A DNA stretch of 19,768 nucleotides from Candidatus Pelagibacterales bacterium (lineage in GTDB: Bacteria; Pseudomonadota; Alphaproteobacteria; TMED109): the NCBI GenBank assembly GCA_002684605.1, contig NYVM01000019.1, positions 1 to 19,768 on the forward strand, written 5' to 3'. Of the stretch, positions 1 through 8,008 are shown one piece after another (the stretch's first letter is position 1; every line of letters begins with the position of its first letter). The notes beneath the pieces were generated by a model that saw nothing but the letters and a program-made list of their open reading frames with translations, did not search any database and was not told where the DNA came from. Made by a program: the position numbers and the translations under genes.

Positions 1-331
1 TGGCATTAATAAATTTTACATGATGTGGTGAATGTACCTTTGCAAGTTCAACGCTTGCATTTACGGCAGCATATTTAGGAACTCTCATATATAATATTTG
101 ACTTGCTCCAATAATTAAATTGGCTTTAATAATATTTTGGTTTTGTTTGAGAGGCTTTTTAATATATTTTTGTAAATGAAACTTAATTTCACCTAATCTT
201 CTTATTGATATACCAAGTAGAGATTTATAAAAACTGTCTCCATTATTAATAGGATTATGGCCATCTCCATTTAATAGGCCTTCTATTTCTTTAAGAGCCA
301 GAAGTCTCGAATTTATATTATTAATGGGCAT
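1..331 (-). CDS. rsmB: 16S rRNA m5C967 methyltransferase RsmB, N-terminal part (cut by window edge)
   Basis: About 110 codons read leftwards from an ATG at 331 to the window edge without a stop, so the gene continues outside. The translation starts MPINNINSRLLALKEIEGLL and carries a helical NusB-like fold with the run ANLIIGASQILYMRVPKYAA, then VNASVELAKVH and KFINA. This is the pattern of the RNA-binding NusB-type domain that precedes the SAM-dependent methyltransferase domain in RsmB (Sun/Fmu), which methylates C967 of 16S rRNA. The methyltransferase half is not in the window, so stand-alone NusB is the main alternative; the VPKYAAVN and FINA wording fits RsmB better. The gene is divergent from the SDHAF4-like gene with 67 nt between them. 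In many alphaproteobacteria, as I recall, these two genes are neighbours. The ribosome binding site is weak (AAGAAAAT). Confidence 0.72.
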   Translation of the reverse strand, partial: MPINNINSRLLALKEIEGLLNGDGHNPINNGDSFYKSLLGISIRRLGEIKFHLQKYIKKPLKQNQNIIKANLIIGASQILYMRVPKYAAVNASVELAKVHSPHHVKFINA

Positions 332-361
332 TAATTATTTTCTTTTTTGTTACTATATTAG

Positions 362-367
362 TATAAT
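362..367 (+). promoter_or_regulatory. Candidate -10 box for the SDHAF4-like gene
   Basis: A perfect TATAAT lies 31 nt upstream of the ATG at 399, in the 67-nt gap between divergent rsmB and the SDHAF4-like gene. No good -35 box is visible at the usual distance, and the DNA is so AT-rich that chance matches are common. Promoter by position and consensus only. Confidence 0.35.
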
Positions 368-398
368 TACACTTTAATATTAATATTAAGGATATTGC

Positions 399-542
399 AT
401 GAAAAAACATAAAAAAGTATATTCTAAGCAAGTTAAAAAAGTTAAAGAGCCTAAAAAACCTAAAGAAATAGGAGGGCAAAAGGGCCCTGAGCCAACTAGA
501 TATGGAGATTGGGAAAAAAATGGAAGAGTCTCTGATTTTTAA
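399..542 (+). CDS. SDHAF4-like protein (DUF1674 family), 47 aa
   Basis: A short reading frame from ATG 399 to TAA 540-542 gives a lysine-rich N-terminus ([20 protein letters not shown]) and the conserved C-terminal block [19 protein letters not shown]. That block is the hallmark of the DUF1674/SDHAF4 family. The eukaryotic members are assembly factors that bind the flavinylated SdhA subunit of succinate dehydrogenase; bacterial members are presumed to act similarly (inference). Alphaproteobacterial relatives are similarly short, so 47 aa is probably complete. A GGATATTGC stretch just before the ATG gives a weak GGA ribosome binding site. The stop lies 1 nt from the stop of convergent acs, leaving no room for a terminator. 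The divergent rsmB neighbour supports the call. Confidence 0.85.
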   Translation: MKKHKKVYSKQVKKVKEPKKPKEIGGQKGPEPTRYGDWEKNGRVSDF

Positions 543-543
543 A

Positions 544-2487
544 CTATCTATTCATTCTATTATTAACCAGTTCTTTCACAACACTTGGGTCTGCAAGCGT
601 AGATATGTCTCCAAGTTGATCATGTTCATTAGCTGCAATTTTTCTAAGTATTCTCCGCATAATTTTTCCAGAACGTGTTTTAGGCAGAGATGGAGCCCAT
701 TGAATAAGGTCTGGAGTAGCAATAGGGCCTATTTCTTTTCTTACCCAATTTACTAATTCTTTTTTAAGCTCTTCTGAAGGAGAGGTGTTATCAGTTAAAG
801 TGACATAGGCATATATTCCTTGGCCTTTTATATCATGAGGATATCCAACTACCGCAGATTCTGCTACATTTATATTTGATACTAAGGCGCTTTCTACTTC
901 TGCGGTCCCCATTCTGTGTCCACTTACGTTAATGACATCATCTACTCTTCCTGTTATCCACCAATAGCCATCAGCATCTCTTTTGGCTCCATCTCCAGTA
1001 AAGTATACATCATTAAAAGTAGAAAAATAAGTTTCAGCAAAGCGCATATGATCGCCATAAACTGTTCTCATTTGGCCTGGCCAAGATGTTTCTAATACGA
1101 GATTGCCTTCAGCCACTCCCTCAAGTTTTTTTCCTTCATTATCTACTAATGCAGGAGAAATTCCAAAAAATGGTTTGGTTGCTGAACCTGGTTTTAGATC
1201 GGTTGCTCCGGGAAGTGGGCTAATTAATATTCCTCCAGTTTCTGTTTGCCACCAAGTGTCCACAACTGGACATTTTTCAGAGCCTACAACTTTATAATAC
1301 CAATCCCACGCCTCTGGGTTGATAGGTTCCCCTACGCTTCCTAAAATCCTAAGACTATCTCTTTTGGTTGATTTAACTGGTGCGTCCCCTTCTTTCATTA
1401 GGGCTCTAATAGCAGTAGGAGCGGTGTAGAATATATTAACATTGTGTTTATCAATTACTTCCCAGAATCTTGAAGAGCTTGGGTAATTTGGAACCCCCTC
1501 AAACATAAGCGTTTTTGCCCCATTAGCTAAAGGACCATAAACGATATAAGAGTGGCCAGTGACCCAACCCACATCCGCAGTACACCAATAGACTTCGTTT
1601 TCCTTATAATCAAATATATATTTATGTGTTATTGCAGCATAAACAATATAGCCACCGGATGTATGTAAAACACCTTTGGGTTTCCCTGTTGATCCTGACG
1701 TATATAAAATAAACAATGGATCTTCAGCATTCATAACAGTTGGTTCGCAATCTTTGCTAACTTTTAGCTTTTCTTCGTGCCACCAAATATCTCTATTAGG
1801 AAACATATTTATTTTATTTCCTGTTCTTTTAATAACCAATACACTTTTCACATTTGGACATCTGTTTAGGGCAACATCCACATTATTTTTTAAAGGTATA
1901 ATTTTGCCTGCTCTATATCCTTCATCAGAGGTAATAACATAGTCTGATTTACAGTCTATAATTCTATCAGCAATACTATCTGGAGAAAAACCACCAAAGA
2001 CAACGGAATGAATGGCGCCTATTCTTGCACAAGCTAACATGGCATATGTAGCCTCAGGAATCATGGGCATATAAATTGTTACTCTGTCACCTTTTTTTAC
2101 ACCTTTACTTTTTAAAACATTGGCCATTAGGCAGACTTCTAAATGCAATTCTCTATATGAAATATGCTTACTTTCTTGAGGATCATCACCTTCCCATATT
2201 ATTGCAGTTTTATCCCCCTTTTTTTCTAGGTGGCGATCAATACAATTATATGAAACATTTAGTTTGCCATCATAAAACCATTTTATTTCTAAATTAGTTT
2301 TAGAAAAATTTACTTTTTTTATGGCGTCTTTACTAAAAGGGGTAAACCAATCTATACATTTTGCTTGCTCTGCCCAGAAGTCCTCAGGGTTTTCTAAAGA
2401 TTCTTTATAAAGCTCCATATATTCATTCTCATTTAATAGAGCGTTTTCTTTCCATTTATTTTTAATTTTAATTAAATTATTGCTCAT
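544..2487 (-). CDS. acs: Acetyl-CoA synthetase (acetate--CoA ligase, AMP-forming)
   Basis: Full-length 647-aa acetyl-CoA synthetase converting acetate, ATP and CoA to acetyl-CoA, AMP and PPi in the cytoplasm. Visible motifs: N-terminal acetyl-CoA-synthetase domain (about 1-75) with [11 protein letters not shown]-loop [11 protein letters not shown] at 262-272; [10 protein letters not shown] around 409-418, whose tryptophans narrow the acyl pocket to acetate-sized substrates in this family; hinge [13 protein letters not shown] at 513-525; and catalytic lysine K608 in [11 protein letters not shown]. In Salmonella Acs the equivalent lysine is reversibly acetylated; no acetylase or deacetylase gene is nearby. 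A strong GGGGGT ribosome binding site lies 6 nt before the ATG. It is downstream of the Rieske and EVE genes (45-nt gap) and may be co-transcribed with them. Its stop abuts the stop of the SDHAF4-like gene. Confidence 0.97.
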   Translation of the reverse strand: MSNNLIKIKNKWKENALLNENEYMELYKESLENPEDFWAEQAKCIDWFTPFSKDAIKKVNFSKTNLEIKWFYDGKLNVSYNCIDRHLEKKGDKTAIIWEGDDPQESKHISYRELHLEVCLMANVLKSKGVKKGDRVTIYMPMIPEATYAMLACARIGAIHSVVFGGFSPDSIADRIIDCKSDYVITSDEGYRAGKIIPLKNNVDVALNRCPNVKSVLVIKRTGNKINMFPNRDIWWHEEKLKVSKDCEPTVMNAEDPLFILYTSGSTGKPKGVLHTSGGYIVYAAITHKYIFDYKENEVYWCTADVGWVTGHSYIVYGPLANGAKTLMFEGVPNYPSSSRFWEVIDKHNVNIFYTAPTAIRALMKEGDAPVKSTKRDSLRILGSVGEPINPEAWDWYYKVVGSEKCPVVDTWWQTETGGILISPLPGATDLKPGSATKPFFGISPALVDNEGKKLEGVAEGNLVLETSWPGQMRTVYGDHMRFAETYFSTFNDVYFTGDGAKRDADGYWWITGRVDDVINVSGHRMGTAEVESALVSNINVAESAVVGYPHDIKGQGIYAYVTLTDNTSPSEELKKELVNWVRKEIGPIATPDLIQWAPSLPKTRSGKIMRRILRKIAANEHDQLGDISTLADPSVVKELVNNRMNR

Positions 2488-2532
2488 ATTTATACCCCCA
2501 CAATTATGAATTATTATTAGTTAAAGATAAGA

Positions 2533-2892
2533 TTAATTTCCAGCTATTAAGTAATCATTTATTATTTTAAAAGGAAAGGCTTTTAAAAAGGAATTTTTAC
2601 AAGGGCCTTTAAAGCACTCCCCTGTTTCCGGATTAAATTTAGCGCCATGATTAGCACAAAGCAAATCATTGTTTTTAGATTGTACTTTTCCTTCTATTAA
2701 ATCCAAAGATAAATTGGCATGGGGACAATCATTACCCCATACATGAATTGACTCTTTTCCTTTATAAACAATAATACCGGGTAGATATTTATTTTCACCT
2801 CTTATAACTAAAGCTTTTTTTTCCTGTAAATCTTCAATCTTACATAGTTTAGTATTTTTCATAATACCTGTCTCTTCATAAATATTATGCAT
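2533..2892 (-). CDS. Small stand-alone Rieske [2Fe-2S] ferredoxin
   Basis: A 119-aa soluble protein made almost only of a Rieske domain. Ligand motifs are visible: CPHANLSLD (Cys-x-His) and, about 20 residues on, CANHGAKFNPETGECFKGPC (Cys-x-x-His), which together bind one [2Fe-2S] cluster. There is no signal peptide, membrane segment or oxygenase catalytic domain, so it is probably a cytoplasmic electron carrier, like ferredoxin components of oxygenases or NirD-type proteins; the partner is unknown. Start: the first ATG is at 2892, but the ATG at 2862 (residue 11, MKNTKLCKIEDL) is preceded by GAAGAGACAGG and may be the true start, giving 109 aa. It lies 3 nt downstream of the EVE gene and 45 nt upstream of acs, suggesting one transcript. 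Confidence 0.85.
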   Translation of the reverse strand: MHNIYEETGIMKNTKLCKIEDLQEKKALVIRGENKYLPGIIVYKGKESIHVWGNDCPHANLSLDLIEGKVQSKNNDLLCANHGAKFNPETGECFKGPCKNSFLKAFPFKIINDYLIAGN

Positions 2893-2895
2893 ATT

Positions 2896-3321
2896 TTAAA
2901 AACTACTTTTTGTTTGAGCCATTTTACAGATTTCTTTCCAATGTTCTTCAGATACGGGAACTACAGAAAGCCTTGATTGTTTTATAAGGGCGAATTCAGC
3001 TAATTTTTTATTAGACTTAACTTCAGCTAAAGTAACATATTTTTTTACTGTCTTAATCGCCTCTATTACCACCATTCCAAATATACTTTTTTTATCAGTG
3101 GGGTCAGGTCTATGTTCGCCAATTACTTTTACAATACCAACTATTTGTTTTTCCTTAACAGAATGATAAAAAAAACCTAAGTCTCCAATTTTCATTTTTT
3201 TCATATTATTATTGGCTTGATAGTTTCTTACTCCATCCCACCCTTCTCCCTCTATACCTTTGTTCATTTGGTCTTCCCATGACCACGTGCCTGGTTCTGA
3301 TTTAAATAACCAATATGCCAT
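2896..3321 (-). CDS. EVE-domain protein (thymocyte nuclear protein 1-like, formerly DUF55)
   Basis: 141 aa, a single EVE domain from end to end. It opens with AYWLFKSEPGTWSWEDQM and continues with WDGVRNYQANNNMKKMKIGD and LGFFYHSVKEKQIVGIVKV, followed by HRPDPT, VTLAEVKSNKKLAEFALIKQSRLSV and VPVSEEHW. All are typical family blocks. EVE is a PUA-like fold; family members have been linked to recognition of modified bases in RNA or DNA, and stand-alone bacterial versions have no firm function. AGGAA about 8 nt before the ATG supports the start. It is probably the first gene of an EVE-Rieske-acs transcript, and it is divergent from dapE across 117 nt. The link to acs is positional only. Confidence 0.9.
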   Translation of the reverse strand: MAYWLFKSEPGTWSWEDQMNKGIEGEGWDGVRNYQANNNMKKMKIGDLGFFYHSVKEKQIVGIVKVIGEHRPDPTDKKSIFGMVVIEAIKTVKKYVTLAEVKSNKKLAEFALIKQSRLSVVPVSEEHWKEICKMAQTKSSF

Positions 3322-3357
3322 ATATATATTCCTAATAATTAAACAATTTCTTATTTG

Positions 3358-3387
3358 ACTATAGCCTTATAATTTAAGATGTTCCAA
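3358..3387 (-). promoter_or_regulatory. Candidate promoter of the EVE-Rieske-acs group
   Basis: Read on the minus strand, TTGGAA (3387-3382) and TATAGT (3363-3358) are separated by 18 nt and lie about 40 nt upstream of the EVE start codon. Spacing and sequence fit a sigma-70-type promoter, but AT-rich background makes this tentative. Confidence 0.35.
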
Positions 3388-3406
3388 TAAGTAATTATTT
3401 GAACTA

Positions 3407-3412
3407 TATAAT
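3407..3412 (+). promoter_or_regulatory. Candidate -10 box for dapE
   Basis: A perfect TATAAT lies 26 nt before the TTG start of dapE in the 117-nt divergent gap. A weak TTCCAA at 3382-3387 sits 19 nt upstream as a possible -35; it is the same hexamer that serves as the minus-strand -35 candidate. Tentative. Confidence 0.35.
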
Positions 3413-3438
3413 ACACAAATCAAATGAAAGATTAAATT

Positions 3439-4638
3439 TTGAATTTTAACATAAAAAAAGACCAGCTTTCGGACCCTCTATATATAGCTAAAGAGTTGAT
3501 TAGATTCCCTTCAGAAACACCAAGAGATGAAGGAGCACTTTTTTTCGTAGAGGAAATATTAGTTTTATTAGGTTTTAAGTGCTTTAGAATGCCATCAGGA
3601 GATATTAAAGGAGTTGGAAAAGAAGCGCTTGTCAATAATCTTTACGCTAAGACTGGCAAGGGAAGAAACTTATGCTTTGCAGGACATACAGATGTAGTGC
3701 CTGCTGGCAATAAAGAAAACTGGGTATCTGCGCCTTATGAAGCTAAGGTCCAAGAAGGAATGTTAATAGGCAGAGGAGCTGCTGATATGAAAGGCTCTAT
3801 CGCAGCTTTTATAGCCGCTTTTGCTAGGTACCATAATGATTATAATAATACTTTTGCTGTTAGCTTCTTATTAACAGGAGATGAAGAAGGCCCAGCAAAA
3901 CACGGAACAAAAACTATGCTTCCTAAACTTAAAGAAATGGGAGAAATAATTGACCATTGTATAGTTGGAGAACCTACAAACCCTAACACATTAGGAGAAA
4001 TGATTAAAATTGGTAGAAGAGGGAGCTTGCATGGGACTTTAATTATAAGCGGAAAAGAAGGGCATGTCGCCTATCCACACAAGGCATCAAATCCTCTGCC
4101 TGTAATGTCTAATTTTGTTTCAGTTTTATCTAGTTTAATATTAGATGATGGAAATGAGCATTTTCAACCTTCTAATATGGAGTTCATTTCTATTGATACT
4201 GGTAATACGGTTTCAAATGTAATTCCTTCAAAAATTGAAGCAAAATTTAATATTCGTTTTAATGTGCTTCAATCAGAAGATAGTTTAGTGGAGAAAATAA
4301 AAAATACGATTGAGTCTATATCTTATGATAAAGCGAGTTTTTCATGGGATTTAGAAACGGAGCTAAGTGGACATCCTTTTTTAACTAAGCCCGATACTTT
4401 TATAGAAATAGTTGCTAGCTCTGTTAAAAATATTACAGGATTAGAGCCAGAATTATCTACTAGTGGAGGCACTTCTGATGCTAGGTTTATTAAAGATATT
4501 TGTAATGTAGTAGAATTTGGTTTGGTAGGAAAAACGATGCACCAAACTGATGAAGCAATTTCAGTTGAAGATTTAGAGTCTTTGACGCTAATTTATTATG
4601 ATATTATAAAAAAATACCAGGAAGCGCACTCTGAATGA
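3439..4638 (+). CDS. dapE: Succinyl-diaminopimelate desuccinylase
   Basis: 399-aa M20-family metallopeptidase that hydrolyses N-succinyl-LL-diaminopimelate to succinate and LL-diaminopimelate in the lysine and peptidoglycan pathway. Metal and catalytic residues are visible: H83 and D85 in AGHTDVVPAG, D116 in GRGAADMKGS, the E149-E150 pair in TGDEEGPAKHGT, E178 in GEPTNPNTLGEM, and H368 in GKTMHQTDEA. The dimerisation (lid) domain spans roughly 195-300 and contains GKEGHVAYPHKASNP (H209). The substrate-binding block STSGGTSDARFI is at 341-351. Length matches the family. The start is a TTG with GAAAG about 8 nt upstream; the next in-frame ATG (codon 51) would remove conserved N-terminal sequence, so TTG is preferred. 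The EamA gene follows after 18 nt, probably in the same transcript. Confidence 0.96.
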   Translation: MNFNIKKDQLSDPLYIAKELIRFPSETPRDEGALFFVEEILVLLGFKCFRMPSGDIKGVGKEALVNNLYAKTGKGRNLCFAGHTDVVPAGNKENWVSAPYEAKVQEGMLIGRGAADMKGSIAAFIAAFARYHNDYNNTFAVSFLLTGDEEGPAKHGTKTMLPKLKEMGEIIDHCIVGEPTNPNTLGEMIKIGRRGSLHGTLIISGKEGHVAYPHKASNPLPVMSNFVSVLSSLILDDGNEHFQPSNMEFISIDTGNTVSNVIPSKIEAKFNIRFNVLQSEDSLVEKIKNTIESISYDKASFSWDLETELSGHPFLTKPDTFIEIVASSVKNITGLEPELSTSGGTSDARFIKDICNVVEFGLVGKTMHQTDEAISVEDLESLTLIYYDIIKKYQEAHSE

Positions 4639-4656
4639 TAAAGCTATTATATTAAA

Positions 4657-5571
4657 GTGCGTATTGAAGATGAAAAAATAGGAATATTAATATACGTCCT
4701 TACTTTATTATCTTTTGCTACTATGGAAGCTCTCGCCAAGCATTTATCTGGCAATTTTTCTGTTTCGCAGATAGTTTGGGCAAGATATACTTTTCATTTT
4801 ATTATCATTTTTATAACAGTAATATCTTTAGAAAGTATGGGCTATAAAACTGGCATTAAGTTTCCAAAGCTAATTAAAGTTCAAATATTGAGATCTATAG
4901 CCTTATTACTAATGACCTATTGTTTTTTTACTTCACTGTCTAGGCTTTCACTTGCAGAAGCCACGATCATTTTATTTTTTGCCCCATTAATAACAACTAT
5001 TCTTGCCCCTTTAATTTTAAAAGAAAAAATTCACGTTCGTACTTTGCTAGCAGTAATTGCAGGTTTTATAGGAATGATTATAGTTATTGATCCGAACAAT
5101 ATTTGGGGGATTCAAAAAATAGATATGTATTGGTTGTCAGGAACACTTTATGGAATAGCGGGAGCTTTATTTTATTCACTATATCAGATTGGAACTAGAG
5201 TTTTAGCGCCGGTAGAATCTGCAATTACTAGCTTATTTTTTTCTGGAGCTGCAGGATTATTAGGAACTACAATTCTAGTATTAATAGATTATGACCCTGC
5301 CTCTGGAATGCAAGCTTGGACAATGCCAAACAATGTTGAATGGAGTTTTTTAATAACTGTAGGACTATTTGGTGCAATAGGACAATTTTTAATATTAGGA
5401 GCTTATGCTAAAGCTCAGGCAACTACTTTAGCTCCCATAAGTTATACGCACATTATATGGGCAACTTTATTTGGCTATTTCTTCTTTTTTTCTGTTCCAG
5501 ATATGCAAACTTTTATAGGCGGGTTATTAATAGTTGTGTCCGGTATATATACCTTTAAAAGAACTAATTAA
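4657..5571 (+). CDS. EamA-family (drug/metabolite transporter superfamily) permease
   Basis: 304-aa inner-membrane protein with about ten hydrophobic segments arranged as two EamA repeats (roughly 8-145 and 158-300). Recognisable pieces are FSVSQIVWARYTFHF, SLAEATIILFFAPLITTILAPLILKEKI and a matching second-repeat stretch, ATTLAPISYTHIIWATLFGYFFF. Members export or import amino acids, nucleosides or other metabolites; the substrate cannot be told from sequence. The start is a GTG 18 nt after the dapE stop, with only a weak ribosome binding site, so translation may be coupled to dapE. The 3' end faces truA with a 4-nt gap and no terminator. Export of an amino acid fits the dapE linkage but is speculation. 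Confidence 0.85.
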   Translation: MRIEDEKIGILIYVLTLLSFATMEALAKHLSGNFSVSQIVWARYTFHFIIIFITVISLESMGYKTGIKFPKLIKVQILRSIALLLMTYCFFTSLSRLSLAEATIILFFAPLITTILAPLILKEKIHVRTLLAVIAGFIGMIIVIDPNNIWGIQKIDMYWLSGTLYGIAGALFYSLYQIGTRVLAPVESAITSLFFSGAAGLLGTTILVLIDYDPASGMQAWTMPNNVEWSFLITVGLFGAIGQFLILGAYAKAQATTLAPISYTHIIWATLFGYFFFFSVPDMQTFIGGLLIVVSGIYTFKRTN

Positions 5572-5575
5572 ATTT

Positions 5576-6340
5576 TTAATAAACTACTTTCTCTAAAATT
5601 AATGCATTTGGAGGAGCAGTAGCCCCTGCATGACTTCTTGTAGAAGTTTTAAGAGCTAATAAAATATCCTTTTCTGTTTTTTTATTTAAGCCAATTTCAA
5701 CTAAAGTACCTACTATAATCCTTACTTGATTCATTAAAAAAGACTTTGCCTCAACATATATATCTATTAGCTCATTATTTTTTATTATATTGATGCTATC
5801 TATGGTCTTAATTGGAGACTTAGATTGGCAGTCAATCGACCTAAAGGCAGAAAAATCATGTTTGCCTATAAGTAAAGAAGAGGCTTTTTGCATTAATAAA
5901 ACATTTAAAGATAGAGGCACCCTCCATGTTTTATCTTTTAATAAGGGTGAAGGAGTTTGTTTATTTAAAATAGTATATTTATACTTTCTTCCTTTAGCTG
6001 AAAATCGAGAATGGAATTCTTCATCTACTTTACTTGTTTCAATGATAGATATTTCATTATTACATGCTCTGGACAGATAAAAATTTAAACCCATTGTTAA
6101 CTTTCCTAATTTACAATTCTTGTCTTCTAAATCACTCTCTTCTAAGTCAAAATGAGCTACTTGCCCTGTAGCATGCACACCTTTATCTGTTCTTCCTGCT
6201 CCAAAAACAGAAATATTTTTTCCACAGAACTTATACAAGCTCTCTTCAATTGTTCCCTGAATGCTAATTAAAGATCTTTGTTTTTGCCACCCACAAAAAT
6301 TTTTACCATCATATTCTATTATTACTTTATATCTTGTCAT
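5576..6340 (-). CDS. truA: tRNA pseudouridine(38-40) synthase TruA
   Basis: 254 aa, normal for TruA, which isomerises uridines 38-40 in the anticodon stem of many tRNAs. Family blocks in order: MTRYKVIIEYDGKNFCGWQKQ, IQGTIEESL, then the catalytic loop GAGRTDKGVHATGQVAHF with the nucleophile Asp52, FHSRFSAKGRKYKYTI, HDFSAFRS around residue 160, and the C-terminal FLMNQVRIIVGTLVEIG and HAGATAPPNALILEKV. It is convergent with the EamA transporter (4-nt gap) and follows the acyl-CoA synthetase gene on the same strand with a 4-nt gap, so it is probably at the end of that transcript. TruA near dapE is a common alphaproteobacterial neighbourhood. Confidence 0.96.
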   Translation of the reverse strand: MTRYKVIIEYDGKNFCGWQKQRSLISIQGTIEESLYKFCGKNISVFGAGRTDKGVHATGQVAHFDLEESDLEDKNCKLGKLTMGLNFYLSRACNNEISIIETSKVDEEFHSRFSAKGRKYKYTILNKQTPSPLLKDKTWRVPLSLNVLLMQKASSLLIGKHDFSAFRSIDCQSKSPIKTIDSINIIKNNELIDIYVEAKSFLMNQVRIIVGTLVEIGLNKKTEKDILLALKTSTRSHAGATAPPNALILEKVVY

Positions 6341-6344
6341 AGTA

Positions 6345-7985
6345 CTAAATTTCTTTTGCTATTTCTCTTAATGCAAATTTTTGTATTTTTCCCGTCGAAG
6401 TTTTAGGAATAACTTTGAAGACAACATGTTTAGGACACTTAAAACTTGCTAGATGTTTTTTACAAAATTCAATTATTTCTTTTTCTGTAGCTTGTTCATC
6501 ATCTTTTAGCTCGACAAAAGCACATGGGGTTTCTCCCCATTTTTCATTAGGTTTCGCTACTACGGCGGCGGCTAAAATTTTAGAATTTTGATATAATGCT
6601 TCTTCAATTTCTATAGAAGAAATATTCTCCCCACCCGATATTATGATATCCTTTGAGCGATCTTTTAACTCTATATAGCCATCTTTGTGCATTACGCCTA
6701 AATCACCAGTATGAAACCATCCTCCAGAAAAGGATTCTTTGCTTGCTGTTTCATTATTGTGATAACCTTTCATAACCATATTTCCTCTCATCATTACTTC
6801 ACCAAGAGTTTTACCATCTCTAGGCACTGATTTCATAGTTTTAGGATCTCTTATAGATAAACCTTCCAAAGAAGGGTATTGGACACCTTGCCTTGATTTT
6901 TTTTCTGATTTAGGCACTGGTAATAATTTATTCCAATCTTCTTTCCATTCACATACTACAGCGGGCCCATAAACCTCTGTAAGTCCATAAACATGAGTAA
7001 CTTCAAACCCCTTTTTTTCTATTTCGGCTAAAATAGCAGGAGGAGGAGCAGCAGCAGCTGTCATAATATTTACTTTTTCTTTAAGTTCTATATTTTCCTG
7101 AGGTTTTGCATTAATTAACATAGATAAAATTATTGGAGCACCACATAAATGTGTGACCTTATTTTTATCAATTGATTCATAAATACTTTGTGCATCTATT
7201 TTTCTAAGACAAATGTGAGTGCCAGCTAAAGCTGTTATAGTCCAAGGAAAACACCAACCATTGCAATGAAACATTGGAAGTGTCCATAAATATACAGGAT
7301 GTTTTCCCATAGACCATACCATTTGGTTGCTAATAGAGGTAAGCCATGCACCTCTATGATGGTAGACTACTCCTTTTGGGTCTCCAGTTGTTCCAGAGGT
7401 ATAATTTAAGCTGCAGCTTTCCCATTCATCTTTAGGCCAAGTAATTATAGAATCAGAGCTTCCAATTCTTGCTAGATCATCATTAGTTAGCTCATCCTTA
7501 AATTGGTCATTTTGTACAAACTCATCATCATCGCATCTAACAATTATAGGCCTTTTATTTTGTGGAATTTTATCAAGAGCTTTAGATAACGCATCACTAA
7601 ACTCTGGGTCGACAAAAACAGCTTTTGCATTCCCATGAACAAGAATAAACGCTATTGCTTCTGAATCTAAACGAGTATTTATTGTATTTAGAATACCTCC
7701 TGCCATCATTATAGAGAAATGACACTCTATCATTGAAGGAACATTAGGTAGAATAGCAGCAATTGTGTCCCCTTCTTTTATGCCTTTTAATTTAAGCCCA
7801 TCAGATATTTTTATGCACCGCAATAGAAGCTCTTCGTATGTAGCCTTTTGAGAGCCATGGACCCATGCTATTTTTTCTGGCCAGATATTGGCGGTTCTTA
7901 ATAAAAAAGATATAGGAGTTAATGCAGTATAATTAGCATTATTTTTTTCTAATTTTGGATTACTTATATATTCTTGCTGTGACAT
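6345..7985 (-). CDS. Acyl-CoA synthetase of the plant AAE7/AlkK-like type (short/medium-chain acids)
   Basis: 546-aa ANL-superfamily ligase that activates a carboxylic acid through an acyl-AMP to an acyl-CoA. The opening NNANYTALTPISFLLRTANI is very close to the start of plant acyl-activating enzymes such as AAE7 and their bacterial relatives, usually annotated for short- or medium-chain acids. Motifs: P-loop NYTSGTTGDPKG around 194-205; LPMFHCNGWCFPW about 236-248; adenine-binding HVYGLTEVYGP at 331-341; GWFHTGDLG at 422-430; hinge DRSKDIIISGGENIS at 442-456; and catalytic lysine K533 in KTSTGKIQKFALRE. The true substrate is unknown; aromatic acids or methylmercaptopropionate-like acids cannot be excluded. 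TTAGGAAAA upstream of the ATG is a good ribosome binding site. The small exported-protein gene lies 23 nt upstream and truA 4 nt downstream. Confidence 0.9.
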   Translation of the reverse strand: MSQQEYISNPKLEKNNANYTALTPISFLLRTANIWPEKIAWVHGSQKATYEELLLRCIKISDGLKLKGIKEGDTIAAILPNVPSMIECHFSIMMAGGILNTINTRLDSEAIAFILVHGNAKAVFVDPEFSDALSKALDKIPQNKRPIIVRCDDDEFVQNDQFKDELTNDDLARIGSSDSIITWPKDEWESCSLNYTSGTTGDPKGVVYHHRGAWLTSISNQMVWSMGKHPVYLWTLPMFHCNGWCFPWTITALAGTHICLRKIDAQSIYESIDKNKVTHLCGAPIILSMLINAKPQENIELKEKVNIMTAAAAPPPAILAEIEKKGFEVTHVYGLTEVYGPAVVCEWKEDWNKLLPVPKSEKKSRQGVQYPSLEGLSIRDPKTMKSVPRDGKTLGEVMMRGNMVMKGYHNNETASKESFSGGWFHTGDLGVMHKDGYIELKDRSKDIIISGGENISSIEIEEALYQNSKILAAAVVAKPNEKWGETPCAFVELKDDEQATEKEIIEFCKKHLASFKCPKHVVFKVIPKTSTGKIQKFALREIAKEI

Positions 7986-8008
7986 TTTTTATATTTTCCT
8001 AAATATAT

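Noticed and set aside
1..331. Stand-alone NusB antitermination protein
   Set aside because: The VPKYAAVN and KFINA wording and the neighbouring SDHAF4-like gene fit RsmB better; only the missing downstream part could settle it.
502..756. Open frame of 84 codons on the plus strand
   Set aside because: It overlaps the SDHAF4-like gene in another frame and runs antisense to the conserved acs 3' end; the translation has no recognisable domain.
1676..2297. Plus-strand open frames inside acs
   Set aside because: They are antisense to a fully conserved acs coding region and have no family features; chance frames.
5790..6080. Plus-strand open frame of 96 codons inside truA
   Set aside because: TruA motifs are read intact on the minus strand; the plus-strand translation is low in recognisable content.
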